Source: Thuidium tamariscinum (Eukaryota > Streptophyta > Bryopsida > Hypnales > Thuidiaceae). Taken from it: DNA of 64,000 bases. How positions within the stretch are numbered: the stretch's first letter is position 1; every line of letters starts with the position of its first letter. Under the pieces are notes generated by a model. It worked only from the letters and a program-made list of their open reading frames with translations, was not told the DNA's origin and ran no database searches. The stretch covers positions 44,192,821 through 44,256,820 of the forward strand of contig OX344750.2 of NCBI GenBank assembly GCA_947034885.2, in the 5' to 3' direction. Of the stretch, positions 36,001 through 47,716 are shown piece after piece. The translations under genes were made by a program, and so were the position numbers.

Positions 36001-36152
36001 GAGAAGGTGGAGGGTGTACCTTCAAATGCTTCTATCTAGAATCATCTACCAAAGTTCATAAAAATGTTTTTTCCATTAAAAATTTCAAAAATGAAGGAAT
36101 ATCAAAACCAAATGTGTTATAGAGAGGATTTGAGAAATGACATGGCAATTTA
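33008..36152. other. F-box 3' flank, then AT-rich spacer
   Basis: Bases 33008-34500 have more even composition than the spacers and may hold a long 3' untranslated region; frames are under 90 codons and unrecognised. From 34500 the sequence is AT-rich. A MITE-B-like end lies at about 34745-34815 (ACTATAGATGGTAGTTTAAG, TTTGGATTACCTACTTTA), and MITE-F-like words occur at 35004-35230. Confidence 0.45.
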
Positions 36153-36963
36153 ACTGTTGAAGGTCCAAACACCATTTTCTTTTTGGCAATATAGCAATTT
36201 TGGGGCAAGTTACTACCGATGGAATTGGATTTTTTTCTTTGAAATTTTCACACAACATGTGCCCAAAGGATAGCTTTAGGGTGCAACAATTTTTATAACT
36301 TTTGACTACATGGTTAAAAATTTATTGCATAGATATGTCATTTTCATCATTTGGTGGGCTTCCTAGCCAGCTCATAAAACCTATTTAAATTTTTTTTTTT
36401 TAATTTTAAAAATAAAAATTGATTCTCTAGAATTTTATGCACATGGAAAGGTAGAGGGAAGAACTAAATTGTTAGTAGCCCTATGATGGATTTTGAATAC
36501 ACAATTCTTCAAAGTGAGATTATTCTAAAATCAAATTTAATCACATAGAATTTATTTTTATGAAAAAATGAAAAAAATCGAGCTCAAAAATCAATCCTAC
36601 ACATTATTTTTCCAAGAAGATTCTTTAGCTGCCTACAAAATAAGATGCTCCATAACTTTCACATCACAAATGCAAATGAAATGAACCAAAGCTCTCCATG
36701 TAGACAAAAATACAACCTATGATATTTAAGTTTTTTCAAATTTTATTTCAAATTTTTGTGAATTCCTTTTGTTGTCCAACAAGTTGAAGTTTAAGCTTAT
36801 TGTGCTATAATTTTTGCTTTGGGCATTGATAAAAAAAATTGTATTTATAAAATCTAATAAGTTTTTTAACCTTAATTTTTTTCTTGAATCCCAATAATTG
36901 CGCTCATAAGAACTTGCCCAAAATTCATTTTGTTCCTTGTAGGAACAATGAGACTTTATGGGT
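36153..36963. mobile_element. Old fold-back MITE-A derivative
   Basis: The left arm (CACACAACATGTGCCCAAAG, TATAACTTTTGACTACATGG) and right arm (TTGCTTTGGGCA, then TTGCCCAAAATTCATTTTG) are inverted versions of the same MITE-A arm, with diverged tips flanked by TA. The pairing is much more decayed than in the 51.1 kb fold-back. Confidence 0.5.
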
Positions 36964-38511
36964 TAATTTGTGAAGTCTCGAAGCCATTATTTGCATATCC
37001 AATCATTAGATCTTGCACTAGACTAGTTTTAAAATGTGTGAAAGAAATTTTAGAAACTTGTAGTCCCTAGATTGTAAGATATTTTGCATTTAAAGTGAAA
37101 AAAAACAAAAAAATTCCACCTTGCTTGATTAGATTTTTTGACTTTGAATCCTCTTCTCTTAAAATTTTTGCATCAATGATTTTGAATTTCTAACTTTTTA
37201 TAAATGTTGAATAATTGAGTTGAGACTCTTAGTTTTAAAAAAATATTTAATTTTCACTCACTAATAAAATTGTTACGTTCAATGAGGCTCAAGATTGAAG
37301 GAAAAACTAAAATGATAAAAGCTCTAAGATAAAAGTAAAACACACTAATTTGAAGAATTAGATCATTATAGCAAAAGATCTTAAACTTATCACACTATTT
37401 TTCAAATTGTAAGAATTGAATTCAAAAATGAATCCTACAAATTATTTCTTCTAGTAGATACTTTAATTGCAAGTAAAAAAAGATTATTCGTAAGTTTCGC
37501 ATCACTAATTCAAATGGAAGGAATAAAATCTTCTATGTAGACAAAAATATAATTTATGAGACATTAATATTTTATATTTTATATTTTAAGTTTTTGTAGG
37601 TATTTTTCTACATGTAGAATTAAAATTGAGTAGTTTATATGACAACAACACTAGTTTGTGAGCCTAAAAGCATGAGCTTGAGAGTTGTGAGCGTAGAATT
37701 TGTGATCCCAAAAAATTAACCAAAAAAAACTTTGAATTTTTTAGGCCAAGAGAAAAAAAAGTGAAGGCATTTAAAAATAATCTATTTATAGTAAAATTTC
37801 AGCCCTATGACCGTGGACCTATGATCATGGAAGTGTAGTTAACATATTTTAAAATTTCAAACCCTACTATCTCCAAAGGGCCTCACAAATTTATTTTTTA
37901 TTTTTTATTTTTTGCTACTTTATTACCCTCAAATTGATCTCTCGGTATTGATAGAAGGGCGTGAAGGGTGAAAAGTCGCAAAAAAAATGAACTAGTGACA
38001 TAGTTGCAAAAAAAATGAAAAAAAATGAAAAAAAAAAGTTTTGAAAGCTCCAAAGCCTTCTACTTCCAAAGCCCCTCTCAATATCAAGAGGTTTTTTGGA
38101 GGGTGATGAAGTTGCAAAAAAAATAGAAAAATAGAAAAAGGATTGAAAAAAAATTGAAATTCTTTTTTTTTGAAAAAAAGAGTTTTGAAAGTCACAAATT
38201 TCAAATCCCACAAGGGGGTTACTAGCTATAAAAATCCTAAATTCTTAAAGCACAATAATAGGTTCACATCCTAAAAATCATTAAAAATTTCACCAAAAAT
38301 TCTAGGCTCACAAGCTTATAAGTTCATAGGCTCACACTTGTAGGCTCACAAAATAGCACCCTTGGTTTATATAATAAGACAAGCTCTTAGTCACCAAGTG
38401 AAATAAAAATCATATCCTATAAATGATAATGTGATTTTCTATCTTCAAAAAAAATTGTGAAAAAATCACAATCAATATAGAGATTCTAAGGCTTTATCCA
38501 AAACCCATTTG
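36964..38511. other. AT-rich spacer, no gene
   Basis: Long A and T runs, for example 37975-38180 where purine-rich runs create lysine- or phenylalanine-rich frames of 73-98 codons on the minus strand. No domain is visible. Around 38290-38370 the word TAGGCTCACA recurs four times. Confidence 0.5.
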
Positions 38512-38616
38512 ATCTAATAAGGGAATAATGGAATTTTATCTAACAAGGGGACAATGGGATTTTGTCTAATAAGGGGATAATGGGATTTTGCCTAACAAGG
38601 GGACAAGGGGATTTTT
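38512..38616 (+). repeat. Four-unit tandem repeat, period about 26
   Basis: (T/C)CTAA(T/C)AAGGG(G)A repeated at about 38512, 38539, 38565 and 38591, each followed by (T/C)AATGG(G)ATTTT. It lies inside the possible LTR described next. Confidence 0.75.
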
Positions 38617-38691
38617 TTTCTTTTGGGCACAAATAACAATGTGTTCTATATTGCAACCTCTATTTGTTGAGGATTCATTATGTATAATAAA

Positions 38692-38957
38692 CATTCCCCC
38701 CCTTAACTCGCTGAAATGTGCTGTGTGTCCTTCTCAGCAACTGCATCATCAAATACCTTGATCCGGCTGAAACTTAATTTACTTGTCCAAATTCCTGATT
38801 TTATGAGTTCTCCCAACTTGATGAATTGCAAATACTTCTCTAATTTTCTCAAGAATCGATTACATTTGCTCTCAAAGCAATTGTGACTTTCCCTAATACA
38901 ACACACACAACGTAGACCATCTAATTTTTGTTTGTTGTCTAAGATTTTCCCGGCCAC
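38692..38957 (-). mobile_element. Possible 3' end of an LTR retrotransposon remnant
   Basis: On the minus strand an 84-codon frame ends at TAA directly before a polypurine tract (AAGGGGGGGAATG), followed by TGTTTATTATACATAATG, a plausible LTR start. That order (frame, polypurine tract, TG...) is the normal 3' end of an LTR element. However, the peptide (ending VAEKDTQHISAS) has no recognisable integrase, reverse transcriptase or chromodomain, and I find no second LTR in the window. Confidence 0.35.
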
Positions 38958-38959
38958 GG

Positions 38960-39356
38960 ATCCATACCCAACTTGTAGGATGCAGCTATTTCCAACTAGG
39001 GCTGGGAGAGATTTCTAATCAAAGCTTAGAATGTACTTTTTCTCCATTTTCAAGGTTGGGACTAATAGGGTCATGACACATGTCTAAAAGTGTCATAAAG
39101 TGTGTGGGAAATACCAAGTAGGAAAGAAGTCTCGTCTATGATCCAAATTGGAAGACTCTTGACATTTGCTATAGGTTCAAAGCACTTTTTGACTTCCAAA
39201 AATCATAGTAATTTCAGTTTTGGAAACAAAATTATGAAATTTTTGCAATCTTCATATTTCCTATCTTTCTACAAGGGAAAAATTTGCATGGCCTCATACT
39301 CTTCATGATCTATTCTAGAATTGCTTAAGTGATTAGATGTAGGTGGTTCTACCTTA
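38960..39356 (+). mobile_element. MITE-E copy 2 (left end unclear)
   Basis: Right end GTAGGTGGTTCTACCT followed by TA. The interior shares GGTTGGGACTAATAGGGTCA, GACTTCCAAAAATCATAGTA and TTTCCTATCTTTCTACAAG with the copies at 22852 and 41873. The left terminus is not distinct and may have been lost at the boundary with the LTR-like segment. Confidence 0.55.
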
Positions 39357-40306
39357 ATATTGCCATCCTACTTTTGGCCCCAATTCCATTCAAAAAATCA
39401 TCCAAATGGGTTCATTTTTTGACAAAATCATTCCATTCATGTTAATTAGATATGATGTGTCAATTCTTTTAATGGTGAATACTTAAATACCATTGGATAT
39501 GTGGGAAAGTAGTTATAGATTGTTTATATAGGTGAAAATATTCATGATTCCACTCTATAAATGTTTTTGTAATTTCAAAGTGAACCACTTCAAAATTCAC
39601 AAAAATTACAAATTTAATTGAAAAATTATAATCCCACTTGCATTTGATTTATAAAACAAATGCACACCTCTGAAAAATATGTGCCTCTCTTGGAGTTGGC
39701 CCCTAGGTATTTAGATGATAATAGGCTTGTCTACTTTAGAATATGTTTTATTAGGCATTTAGAGGTCCACAATTGGACCCATTGTTTAATTTCTATTGGG
39801 GGATCAACTCTTAGCTAAGCCTCCAATATCCTTTCTAACCTCCAACCCTCGTTTTTATTCTGCGTACAATTGTAGTGTTAAGATGTATGTCTAAATGGGG
39901 TTAAATACAGGAAGATACAATCCTAATTGTTTTTCAAGCTACTATGCTATTCAAGTTTCACATCTACTAGTCTATCCTTTGTTGTTGCCATAGTCAAAAT
40001 AAAAATAATTTTAGGGTTTACAATTTTTTTTTAATTCTATACCCTTTACACCATAGGTCCAACTGTTACAAAATAAGGCCCTATCCAATTTTCATTTCAA
40101 GGCAATGGGCTACTCAAAAACTTGCCCAATGGAAGTAGGTTGGATTGTCAAGGCTTGCCTACAATTTCTAGACTCTTTCCAATCCCCAACCCCACCCCAT
40201 TCAATTCCGGGAGCTTTAGGACCCTAATGGAAATAGATTGTTAACCTTTAAAGAACAAGCTGGTGACCAAATCATCCCTTTTGGTATTATGTGAATAGTT
40301 GGTTTA
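39357..40306. other. AT-rich spacer, no gene
   Basis: No open frame over 60 codons with any motif, and no clear terminal repeats. Confidence 0.5.
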
Positions 40307-41161
40307 ACCCCTAAAGGACCAAATTTTCACACAACATGTGTCCGAGGAGTATCTTGAAGGCCCAACAATTTTCATAACTTTTGACTACATGGTCAAAAAG
40401 TTATTGCATGATATGTAGTTTTCATTGGTCGGCGGGCAACCCAAAAATTTCTTATAAAAACTTTTTTTTCAAAATTAAAAATTTGAAATTGGTTTTCTAG
40501 ATGTACATATATGCAGAAAGCTTTGAATCACTCCATTTTGATTTATCAGATGAAAGTTATAAAGAGATTTAGTTTGCGGGCAGTTATGGATTCTCTACTC
40601 TAAAATAAACTTTGGAAGCCTTTATTTTCCTCAATTTTAAATATTTTTGAAAAAAAATTAAAAATTTGGATGTTGATTGTTTGTCACAGCATTACAACCA
40701 TTGGGATTTTCATTTTTCATTTTTATAAATAAATTGTTCACAATTTAGTATTTTCAAACATTTTCTACTTCTTTCTACTTACTATTTTTTTCCTATATGT
40801 TGTACAATTCCAAATGATTTGAATTTTTTTGACCATACAGCCAGCTTGAATTGTAAACTGAATTCAAAGAGTAACCACCATTTTGGACATTTTTTCATAG
40901 AAATGTGACCTTGTGAAGTGCAGCTGCCCGCTTTTTTGCAGGGACAAAAAAAGGGTTTTTGTCAATTCAAATGCTAATATCTTGCAATCTATACGGTGGA
41001 AAATTCTGAAATTTTTTCCACATCTTCTTACACAAGTTTTATATAAGATCCTACGGTTACATGTGTCTAAAAATGTTTTTTTTCAAAAATTTGGTGCTTG
41101 AAGTAGACATGGCAGTTTTGGTGTGTTTTTGGTGAAGACACAGTCTCTGACCTTTAGGGGT
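40307..41161 (-). mobile_element. MITE-A copy (855 bp, reverse orientation)
   Basis: Termini ACCCCTAAAGGACC and CTGACCTTTAGGGGT with TA on both sides. In reverse it follows the order of the 20072 copy: chemically similar stretches such as CATGTGTCTAAAAATG, AAGTGCAGCTGCCCG and TGACTACATGGTCAAAAAG. Slightly shorter than other full copies. Confidence 0.85.
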
Positions 41162-41621
41162 TAAAAGAATTCCAAAAGCATTCATTGGAAGTCAAACTAT
41201 TGTACAAGAAATCATCTTTCTATACAAGATTTCAAAGATGAATAGTTGCACATCTATCTTAAATAGAAGAATTCTTTTGTCATTCATTCACAAAAGAATG
41301 GTTGTAATGTTGTTTATGGATTAATCATTTGCTAAAACCCTATGTCATTAGACATTCTAGTCTAGAAAAATCTAGAGATGATAAATGAAGGTGCTAAGAA
41401 TTATTTAGATATTTTAGCTTTTAATTTTATACACTTTTCATTTATTGTAGTAACTTAAGTAAGTGCTAGAAAAAAGTGAAGCTATGGAAGAACCACCTAG
41501 TTCCAAGAATCTATATCCAACTTGTAGGTGCAACCATATTCAACCAAGGTTAGAACAAATATCCAATCAAAGTTTAGAATGCATTTTCTACTCCTTTCCC
41601 AACTCCTTTTCAAGATTGATG
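41162..41621. other. AT-rich spacer, no gene
   Basis: No gene. A few words (CATTGGAAGTCAAACTA, AGTTGCACAT) resemble the 2.2 kb and 58.0 kb repeat. No termini are visible. Confidence 0.4.
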
Positions 41622-41870
41622 GCAAATTTTATTAAAATGGTAGTATTCCAAATGTCATTTTTTCAAACTACTTGTTGTGAACTGAAAATTGACATCTATG
41701 ATTAGTATGGATTTTTAGACATCTAGTACACATGTAGATTTAAAAAATCTATGATAGATTTAGATTTCAAACTATGTGGTCTCAAACATCTTGGAAAAAT
41801 ATAGATTTCAAAAATCTAAGATTGATTTAGATTTCAAACCACGTGGTGTGAACTATAAAAAGTGTCAAAT
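41622..41870 (+). repeat. Dispersed repeat rep-L, copy 1
   Basis: GAACTGAAAATTGACAT, then TTTAGACATCT, then repeated blocks of GATTTAGATTTCAAAC(C/T)A. The copy at 55170-55444 has the same order and ends in the same AAGTGTCAAA(T/C)TAA word. MITE-E copy 3 is inserted at the TA that ends this repeat. Confidence 0.6.
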
Positions 41871-41872
41871 TA

Positions 41873-42251
41873 AGGTAGAACCACCAATAACCAATTATTT
41901 AAGATATTTTAGACATGATCTAGTATAGTGCAAGGCAAAACAAATATTTTCAAAGGTGTAAAGATAAAAATGATGGGGACTGCAAAAACTTTGGTTATTT
42001 TATCACATGAATTGAAATTACTACAAATTTTGGAAGGCATAAAGTGTGCTAGACCAAATGCCAATTTGTGGAGTCTTCTAATATTGATCACACAAAAAAA
42101 TACTTTTTTGCACTTTACCTTGGAACATGTGCCATGAACTTTTAGTCCCAACTTTAAAAATGAGAAAAAAAACTCATTCTAGCCTTGGTTGGAAATACAT
42201 CCATCAATAGGTTGGCTATGGGGGGCTGATTGGTTATAGGTGATTCTACCT
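41873..42251 (-). mobile_element. MITE-E copy 3 (379 bp, cleanest ends)
   Basis: Termini AGGTAGAACCACCAATAACC and GGTTATAGGTGATTCTACCT are inverted with few mismatches, and TA lies on each side (41871-41872 and 42252-42253). The interior is the reverse complement of the copies at 22852 and 38960. A further partial relative follows at about 42275-42545. Confidence 0.75.
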
Positions 42252-42799
42252 TAATGTATTACCTCCATTTTAACAAAATTTGCCATATTGAGACTAATAA
42301 GTTCATAACACATGTTTTGAAGTAGTGAGTAGGAAAGTAGTTCTTGAATGATCAAAATCAGAAGACTCTATACTTTAGGAATGGATTCAAGCTTCCTTTT
42401 GACTTCCAAAATTTATAGTAATTTAAATTCAAGAAAAAAATCATGAAAAATTAGCAATGCTTGTCATTTCTATCTTTCTAGATGATAAAAAAAATTACAT
42501 TGCCTTCTACTACTCTGAAACATGAGCGGAATTACTTAACCTTGAAATGCTCCAACATCCAATTTCTGAACAATGAATAGATTGAAAATCACTTTTTCTA
42601 TCTCAATACTATTTGGATGAAAGTCATTCTAATTTGTGAAGATACTTTATCAAGTTGATGTGGTTGGGTTTGATGTTATTAGAATACATATTTTTCTGAA
42701 ATTATATATATATATATATATGTCAAGTAGTTGACCAAGCCAAAATTTGCACCAAGTCTAGTTCAAAACTTGATTTTCAAATATGAGGTTATAGATTTA
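42252..42799. other. Spacer with partial MITE-E and (AT)n
   Basis: Bases 42275-42545 repeat the MITE-E interior (GAGACTAATAAGTTCATAAC, TTCTATCTTTCTAGATG) without clear termini. An (AT)n tract lies at 42703-42721. No gene. Confidence 0.5.
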
Positions 42800-43300
42800 A
42801 ACCCTAAAGGACCAAGCTGCATTTTTTTTGGCAACATAGTGGTTTGGGGTGGTCCACTATGGATGGAGTTTTTATTTATTTTTCTTTAAAATTTTCACAC
42901 AACATGTGCTCTAAGAATAGCTTTAAGGCCCAACAATTTTCATAACTTTTGAGTACATAGTTAAAAACTTATTGCATGATATGTCATTTTCATTGCTTGG
43001 TAGGTAATTCAAAAATCTCAAAAATCTTCTTCAAAAAATACTTAAAAAAAATAAAAATTGTTTTTTAAAGAAGTTTTTTGAGCTGCCTTAGTTGCCCACC
43101 AAGCAACAAAAATGATATATCATGCAATAACTTTTTAACCATGTAGTCAATAGGTATGAAATTTGTTGGGCCTTAAAGCGGCTACTCTTTGGGCACACAT
43201 TGTGTAAAGATTTCAAAGAAAAAAGATTTAAAAATCTATCCATAGTGAGCTACCCCAATCTGCTATGTTGCCAAGAAATATAACTTGGTCCTTTAGGGAT
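42800..43300. mobile_element. Fold-back MITE-A derivative (501 bp)
   Basis: Both halves are the same MITE-A arm in opposite orientation: CACACAACATGTGCTCTAAG and TTTTGAGTACATAGTTAAAA on the left; CCATGTAGTCAATAGGTATG and CTTTGGGCACACATTGTGTA on the right. Tips AACCCTAAAGGACC and GGTCCTTTAGGGAT are flanked by TA. The hairpin arms are about 240 bases. Confidence 0.75.
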
Positions 43301-44016
43301 TAAAGAACAAAAAAAATTTTAAAATCATTACAATAGGGAAAACTCTTTTGAAATCCATCCCAATAAGATTTATCCCAAAGATGAAAATATTTTGCTTGTA
43401 ATTGAATTTTGAAGGAATTTTGAAACTTCCCTTTCAAAATTTATAGAAAAATATTGATGACGGTATTGGTGAATTCAACTATATGAATAGAATCTATAAT
43501 TCAAACTCTATTGCTTTTGTTTGTATATCAATTCCAAAATATTTTTCCAAGTAGTAACTTATGATGAATTTTTCCAAATCATGAATTTTGCAAGAGATTG
43601 TGGACATTTAGGGGTTAAGTGGTCAATCATGGGTGGTTCTACAATGCTGCATTTCAACTTTGTATGCAAGCCTACATGAAAAAAAAATGGCCAGGAAAGA
43701 TTGACCCTCTTCTTGCCCCGTCAAAAGGTTAATGTTAGAATTGCCCCCTATTATGTGCCATATAAATTTTATATATCTTCTCTTCCCTAGACTAATTTGG
43801 GGTCTCTAATTGCAAATATGAATTCAAAATTTGTAAAATTATTTATCATATGTGGCAAATAAATTTTTTTGAATGTTTTCCTTGGGGATGAATTGACCCC
43901 CTCACCTAGCCACTTGGGAAAACACTGAATTTTTAAAATTTTCAATGCATGATAAAATTTTCACATTCTGATTTCATATTTGCAATTAGAGACCCCAAAT
44001 TAGCTAGGAGAATTTA
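43301..44016. other. Spacer with rep-I/rep-H-like fold-back
   Basis: At 43735-44005, CTAATTTGGGGTCTCTAATT and its reverse complement AATTAGAGACCCCAAATTAG face each other across a GAATTGACCCCCTCACCTAG segment, giving a small fold-back. A stray MITE-A-like tip (CATTTAGGGGTTAA) lies at about 43603-43616. No gene. Confidence 0.5.
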
Positions 44017-44968
44017 ACCCCGAAAGGACCAAATTGCATTTTTTGGCAACACAACAAATTTGGACAACTCATTATGAATGAATTTTTTAATTTATTTTTC
44101 TTTGAATTTTTCACAAAACATATGTCCAAGGAGTATCTTTAAGGCCCAACAATTTTCATAACTTTTGACTACATGGTAAAAAAGTTATTACATAATATGT
44201 GATTTCCTTTGATCTTTGGACAACTAAGGCAACTAAAAAAATTCTATTAAAAACACTTTTTTAAGAAATAAAAATTTGAGGTTGGTTTATTATATTTTTG
44301 TCTAAGTGGAAAGCTTTCAATCATTCCATTTTGATCAATGAGTCAAAAGTTATGAGGAGATTTTGTTTGGGGTAGTTTGCAGGTAGTTATAGAATCTCTA
44401 CTTTAGAAAAAAGTTTGAAATTAATTTGAAATTATTTAATTCAATATTTAATATTTTTGAAAAAAATCAAAACATTGGATAAAGATAGTTTATTACAATA
44501 TTACAACCATTGGAATTGGCATTTTTCATTTCCTTTAAATAAATTTTTCACAATTTTGTATTTGAAGCATTTTCTATTTCTTTCTACTTACTATTTTTTT
44601 CCTATATGTTGTACAATTCCAAATGATTTGAATTTTCTTGAGTATATAACCAACTTAAATTGAAGAATGAATTCAAAGAGTAACCACAATTTTGAACATT
44701 CTTTCATACAAATGTGACCTTGTGAAGTGCATTATCCGAGTTTTTGAGAGGATAAAAAAGGATTTTTGTCAATTCATTTCTTAAAATATTGCAATCTATA
44801 GAGCAAAAGTTTCTGAATTTTTTTCTGCATCTTTTCAAACCACCTTAGTATAAGATCCTAGGATTACATATGTCAAAAAATGTTTTAAAAAAAAAATTTA
44901 CAATTTGTATTAGAAATTGCAATTTTTGAGCGTTTCTAGTAAAAACATAGTCAAAAACCTTTAGGGGT
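44017..44968 (-). mobile_element. MITE-A copy (952 bp, reverse orientation)
   Basis: Starts ACCCCGAAAGGACC and ends AAACCTTTAGGGGT between TA dinucleotides. Interior landmarks in reverse order match the 40307 copy (TTGTACAATTCCAAATGATT, ACCTTGTGAAGTGCA, a CATATGTCAAAAAATG stretch). Confidence 0.85.
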
Positions 44969-45045
44969 TAACTAGGTGAATTACTCAAGCACCGCTTTTA
45001 GTTTTACTTGCACACCTGGAATGACTTCATGTTGTCTGAGCCAGC

Positions 45046-45522
45046 CGGGGTGAACTGACCCCCTTGTTTGGCTACTTGGAAAAACGCTAGGATTTTTTAA
45101 TTTTTGTAAATAATCTTTTTTGCAAATTTTGAATTCCTATTTGCTATCAGAGGCCCCAAATTAGCTAGGAGGAGTTTGTAAGATATATTAATTAAGCACT
45201 AAATAGGGGGCTTTTTGATTTACTTGCACCCCGAGAATTACTTGGAGTGGCCGAGTGAGGGGGCTTGTTCACCCTAATCTAGGTGGATTGGCCCCCCTCA
45301 CTTGGCCTCACCACATTTTACCAAAGGTGCAATCAAAACAAAAAACCCCGTAGTTTGGGCCATGATCACCCCTACTTTCTTCACCCTCTAGCTAATTTGG
45401 GGTCTCTGATTGCAAATATGAATTCAAAATTTGCAAAAAGAATTTGTGTGAAAAATAAAAAATTACAACATTTTACCCAATGGCTGAGCAAGGGGGTCAG
45501 TTCTCCCTGCCCCGTTCATCCT
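45046..45522. repeat. Fold-back made of two facing rep-I arms
   Basis: Left arm GGGGTGAACTGACCCCC, ATTTGCTATCAGAGGCCCC; right arm GGGGTCTCTGATTGCAAAT, GGGGGTCAGTTCTCCC. The arms (about 180-200 bases) are inverted around a GC-richer middle at 45220-45320. Single rep-I elements are at 24798-24996 and about 45822-46066. Confidence 0.55.
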
Positions 45523-45546
45523 ACCCCTTGAAGAAAGGTATAGGTG

Positions 45547-45826
45547 AACTGGACTAGCCCTTTTTTTTTTTACTTTTCAAAAAGTGCCAAGATCGCGACC
45601 ACTTCAAATTTGGTGAAGCATTGTATTTCTACATTCATCCATCTTTTGGATTTAAAAACACTTTTTCATCATATTCATACATTTTTTCATTCAAATTTGA
45701 CAACTTCATCCATATTTTAAAGAAAACTGAAAAATTTCTAGCAAAAAAGATTACTTTTATCTTGCGAAAAAAAGACATTTTTTGAAATAGTGCAATCTGG
45801 CCACACAGTGCCGAAAAAAAGGGGGG
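45547..45826 (+). repeat. Dispersed repeat rep-J, copy 2
   Basis: Matches the reverse complement of 22105-22383 over about 280 bases (CACTTCAAATTTGGTGAAGC, AAAAACACTTTTTCATCATA, TGCAATCTGGCCACA). It is sandwiched between rep-I elements. No coding frame. Confidence 0.65.
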
Positions 45827-46492
45827 TGAACTGGACCCCTCGCTCGCTCAGCCACTCCAAGTCACCTCACATGTGCAAGTAAAACAAAAAGCCCCCTATT
45901 TGAAGGTTGGAAAAATTGTCTCTTCCATGATTTCTCCTAGCAAATTTGGGGTCTATGATATGAATTCAAAAATTGCAAATTTTACCATGAGTGAAAAAAT
46001 GAAAAAACTTAACAGTTTTCCAAAGTGGTTGCCGGGGCATGGGGGGCAGTTCAGTTCACCCCAGCGGGCGGGCCCGGAGAAACATCCATCCTGGACTGCA
46101 AAATCTGTGCCAAATCTCAGTAAAAGCTTAGAAAACTAGAAAGCCGGCAGTATCTCGGTACGGCAACTGGAGAATGAGGACAAGGATTTTTGTCGCCAGG
46201 GGGACTGTTGGGGGCTAAATTAAGTAGCTTAATCCAACTGGATTGGATTGGGACCGACCTGCCTGCCGTGGCTGCAAGTGAAGGAGATCAGATTCTTTGC
46301 CTAGGATAATAATATGGCCCACATCAACTAAACTTATCGTAAATTTCAAAGTTTTTAATTCAAAAGGACATCCCTCCCCCACTTTGCACCATGCTTCCAC
46401 CACATGGATTCACATGGATTCATGTGTGTGGTAAGTTAACCCCTAAACAATGCTGGAGCCATTTCATGGTCAATGAACAGGAGAGCCTTTTA
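45827..46492. other. rep-I element, then spacer
   Basis: Bases to about 46066 form a rep-I relative (GGTGAACTGGACCCC at the left, CAGTTCAGTTCACCCC at the right). Beyond that, 46080-46490 is mixed-composition sequence without a recognisable gene; two CACATGGATTCA words are adjacent at about 46401-46424. Confidence 0.45.
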
Positions 46493-46535
46493 AGGTGGAT
46501 ACACCTAAAAGTGTCACTTATTCTTACTGTGCCTA

Positions 46536-46673
46536 AGGTGGGAACACTCATTTCCATCCATGTATCCATTCCCGTCCATATGTAGCATGGGTGCACATTT
46601 TTGAAAGAAAAATGTACACTCTTGCTACTATGGACAAGAATGGATACATGGATGAGAATGGGTGTTTTGCCCT
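46536..46673. mobile_element. MITE-C, 138 bp hairpin element inside MITE-B
   Basis: Termini AGGTGGGAACACTCATTTCC and AGGGCAAAACACCCATTCTC (the latter as reverse complement) lead into a shared CATCCATGTATCCATTC. TA flanks both ends. It is absent from all other MITE-B copies, so it is a later insertion. Non-coding. Confidence 0.85.
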
Positions 46674-46792
46674 TAGGTGTTGTTATCATGCTATTCAGAT
46701 TTTTATACAGTCTTGTTGGTGAGTGAAAGCATGTTCTAACCCACCAAAGAACAAAAGATTTGGATACCGTAAGCAAAAGTTATTAGCGGTTA

Positions 46793-47716
46793 ACCCCTAA
46801 AGGTTTTTGACTATGTTTTCACCAAAATTGCTCCAAAACTGTCATTTTCAGGATAACTATCAATTTTTTTTAAAAACATTTTTAGAATAATGTAACCGTA
46901 GGATCTTAGAGTAAACTAGTTTGAGAGCATGTACAAAAAATTTCAGAAAATTCCGCCATGTAGATTGTAAGATAATAGTGTTTGAAGTTACAAAAATCCC
47001 TTTTTTATCACTGCGGAAATCCGGGCAGCTGCACTTCAGAAGGCCACATCTGTATGAAAAAATATTCAAAATGGTTGTTCCTCTTTGGATTCGTTCTTCA
47101 ATTCAAGTTGGCTACATGCTCAAAGAATTTCAAATCATTTCGAATTGTACAACATATACAAAAAAAATAGTAAGTAGAGAGAAGTAGAGAATTATTCAAA
47201 ACACTAAATGTTTAACAATTTATTTATTGAATTGAAAAATGCCAATCTCAATGGTTCAAATGTTGTAATAAACATTCTACACCCAATATTTTTATTTTTT
47301 TTCAAAAATATTGAAAATTGAGTAGAAAAAAAGGACTTCAAAGTTTATTTTAGAGTAGAGAATCCATAACTACCCGCAAACTAAAATTCTTCATAACTTT
47401 TGACTCATTAATCCAAATGGAATGATTCAAAGATTTCCATATATATATAAATCTATAAAACCAATTTCAAATTTTGGTTTCCAAAAAAAGTGATTTTTTC
47501 TGATCTGCCCGAACTGCCCGAGTTGAGAAACAAACAACATATTATGCAATAACTTTTCAACCATGTAGTCAAAAGTCATGAAATTGTTGGGCTTGAAAGA
47601 TACTCCTCGTCCACACCTTCTATTAAATTTTTGTTCCAAAATATAGAAATCTCTAGTCACACATACCTGCCCAAAATCGCTATGTTGCCAAAAAAGCACT
47701 TTGGTCCTTTAGGGGT
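46793..47716 (+). mobile_element. MITE-A full-length copy (924 bp) inside MITE-B
   Basis: Termini ACCCCTAAAGG and CCTTTAGGGGT between TA dinucleotides (46791-46792 and 47717-47718). It is closely similar throughout to the 20072-21000 copy and in the same orientation. The uninterrupted MITE-B at 6817 shows the pre-insertion sequence, which confirms the element borders and the TA duplication. Confidence 0.92.

Noticed and set aside
37915..38213. Phenylalanine-rich minus-strand frames of 73 and 98 codons
   Set aside because: They come from long A runs on the plus strand; two frames are open at once and composition is that of spacer.
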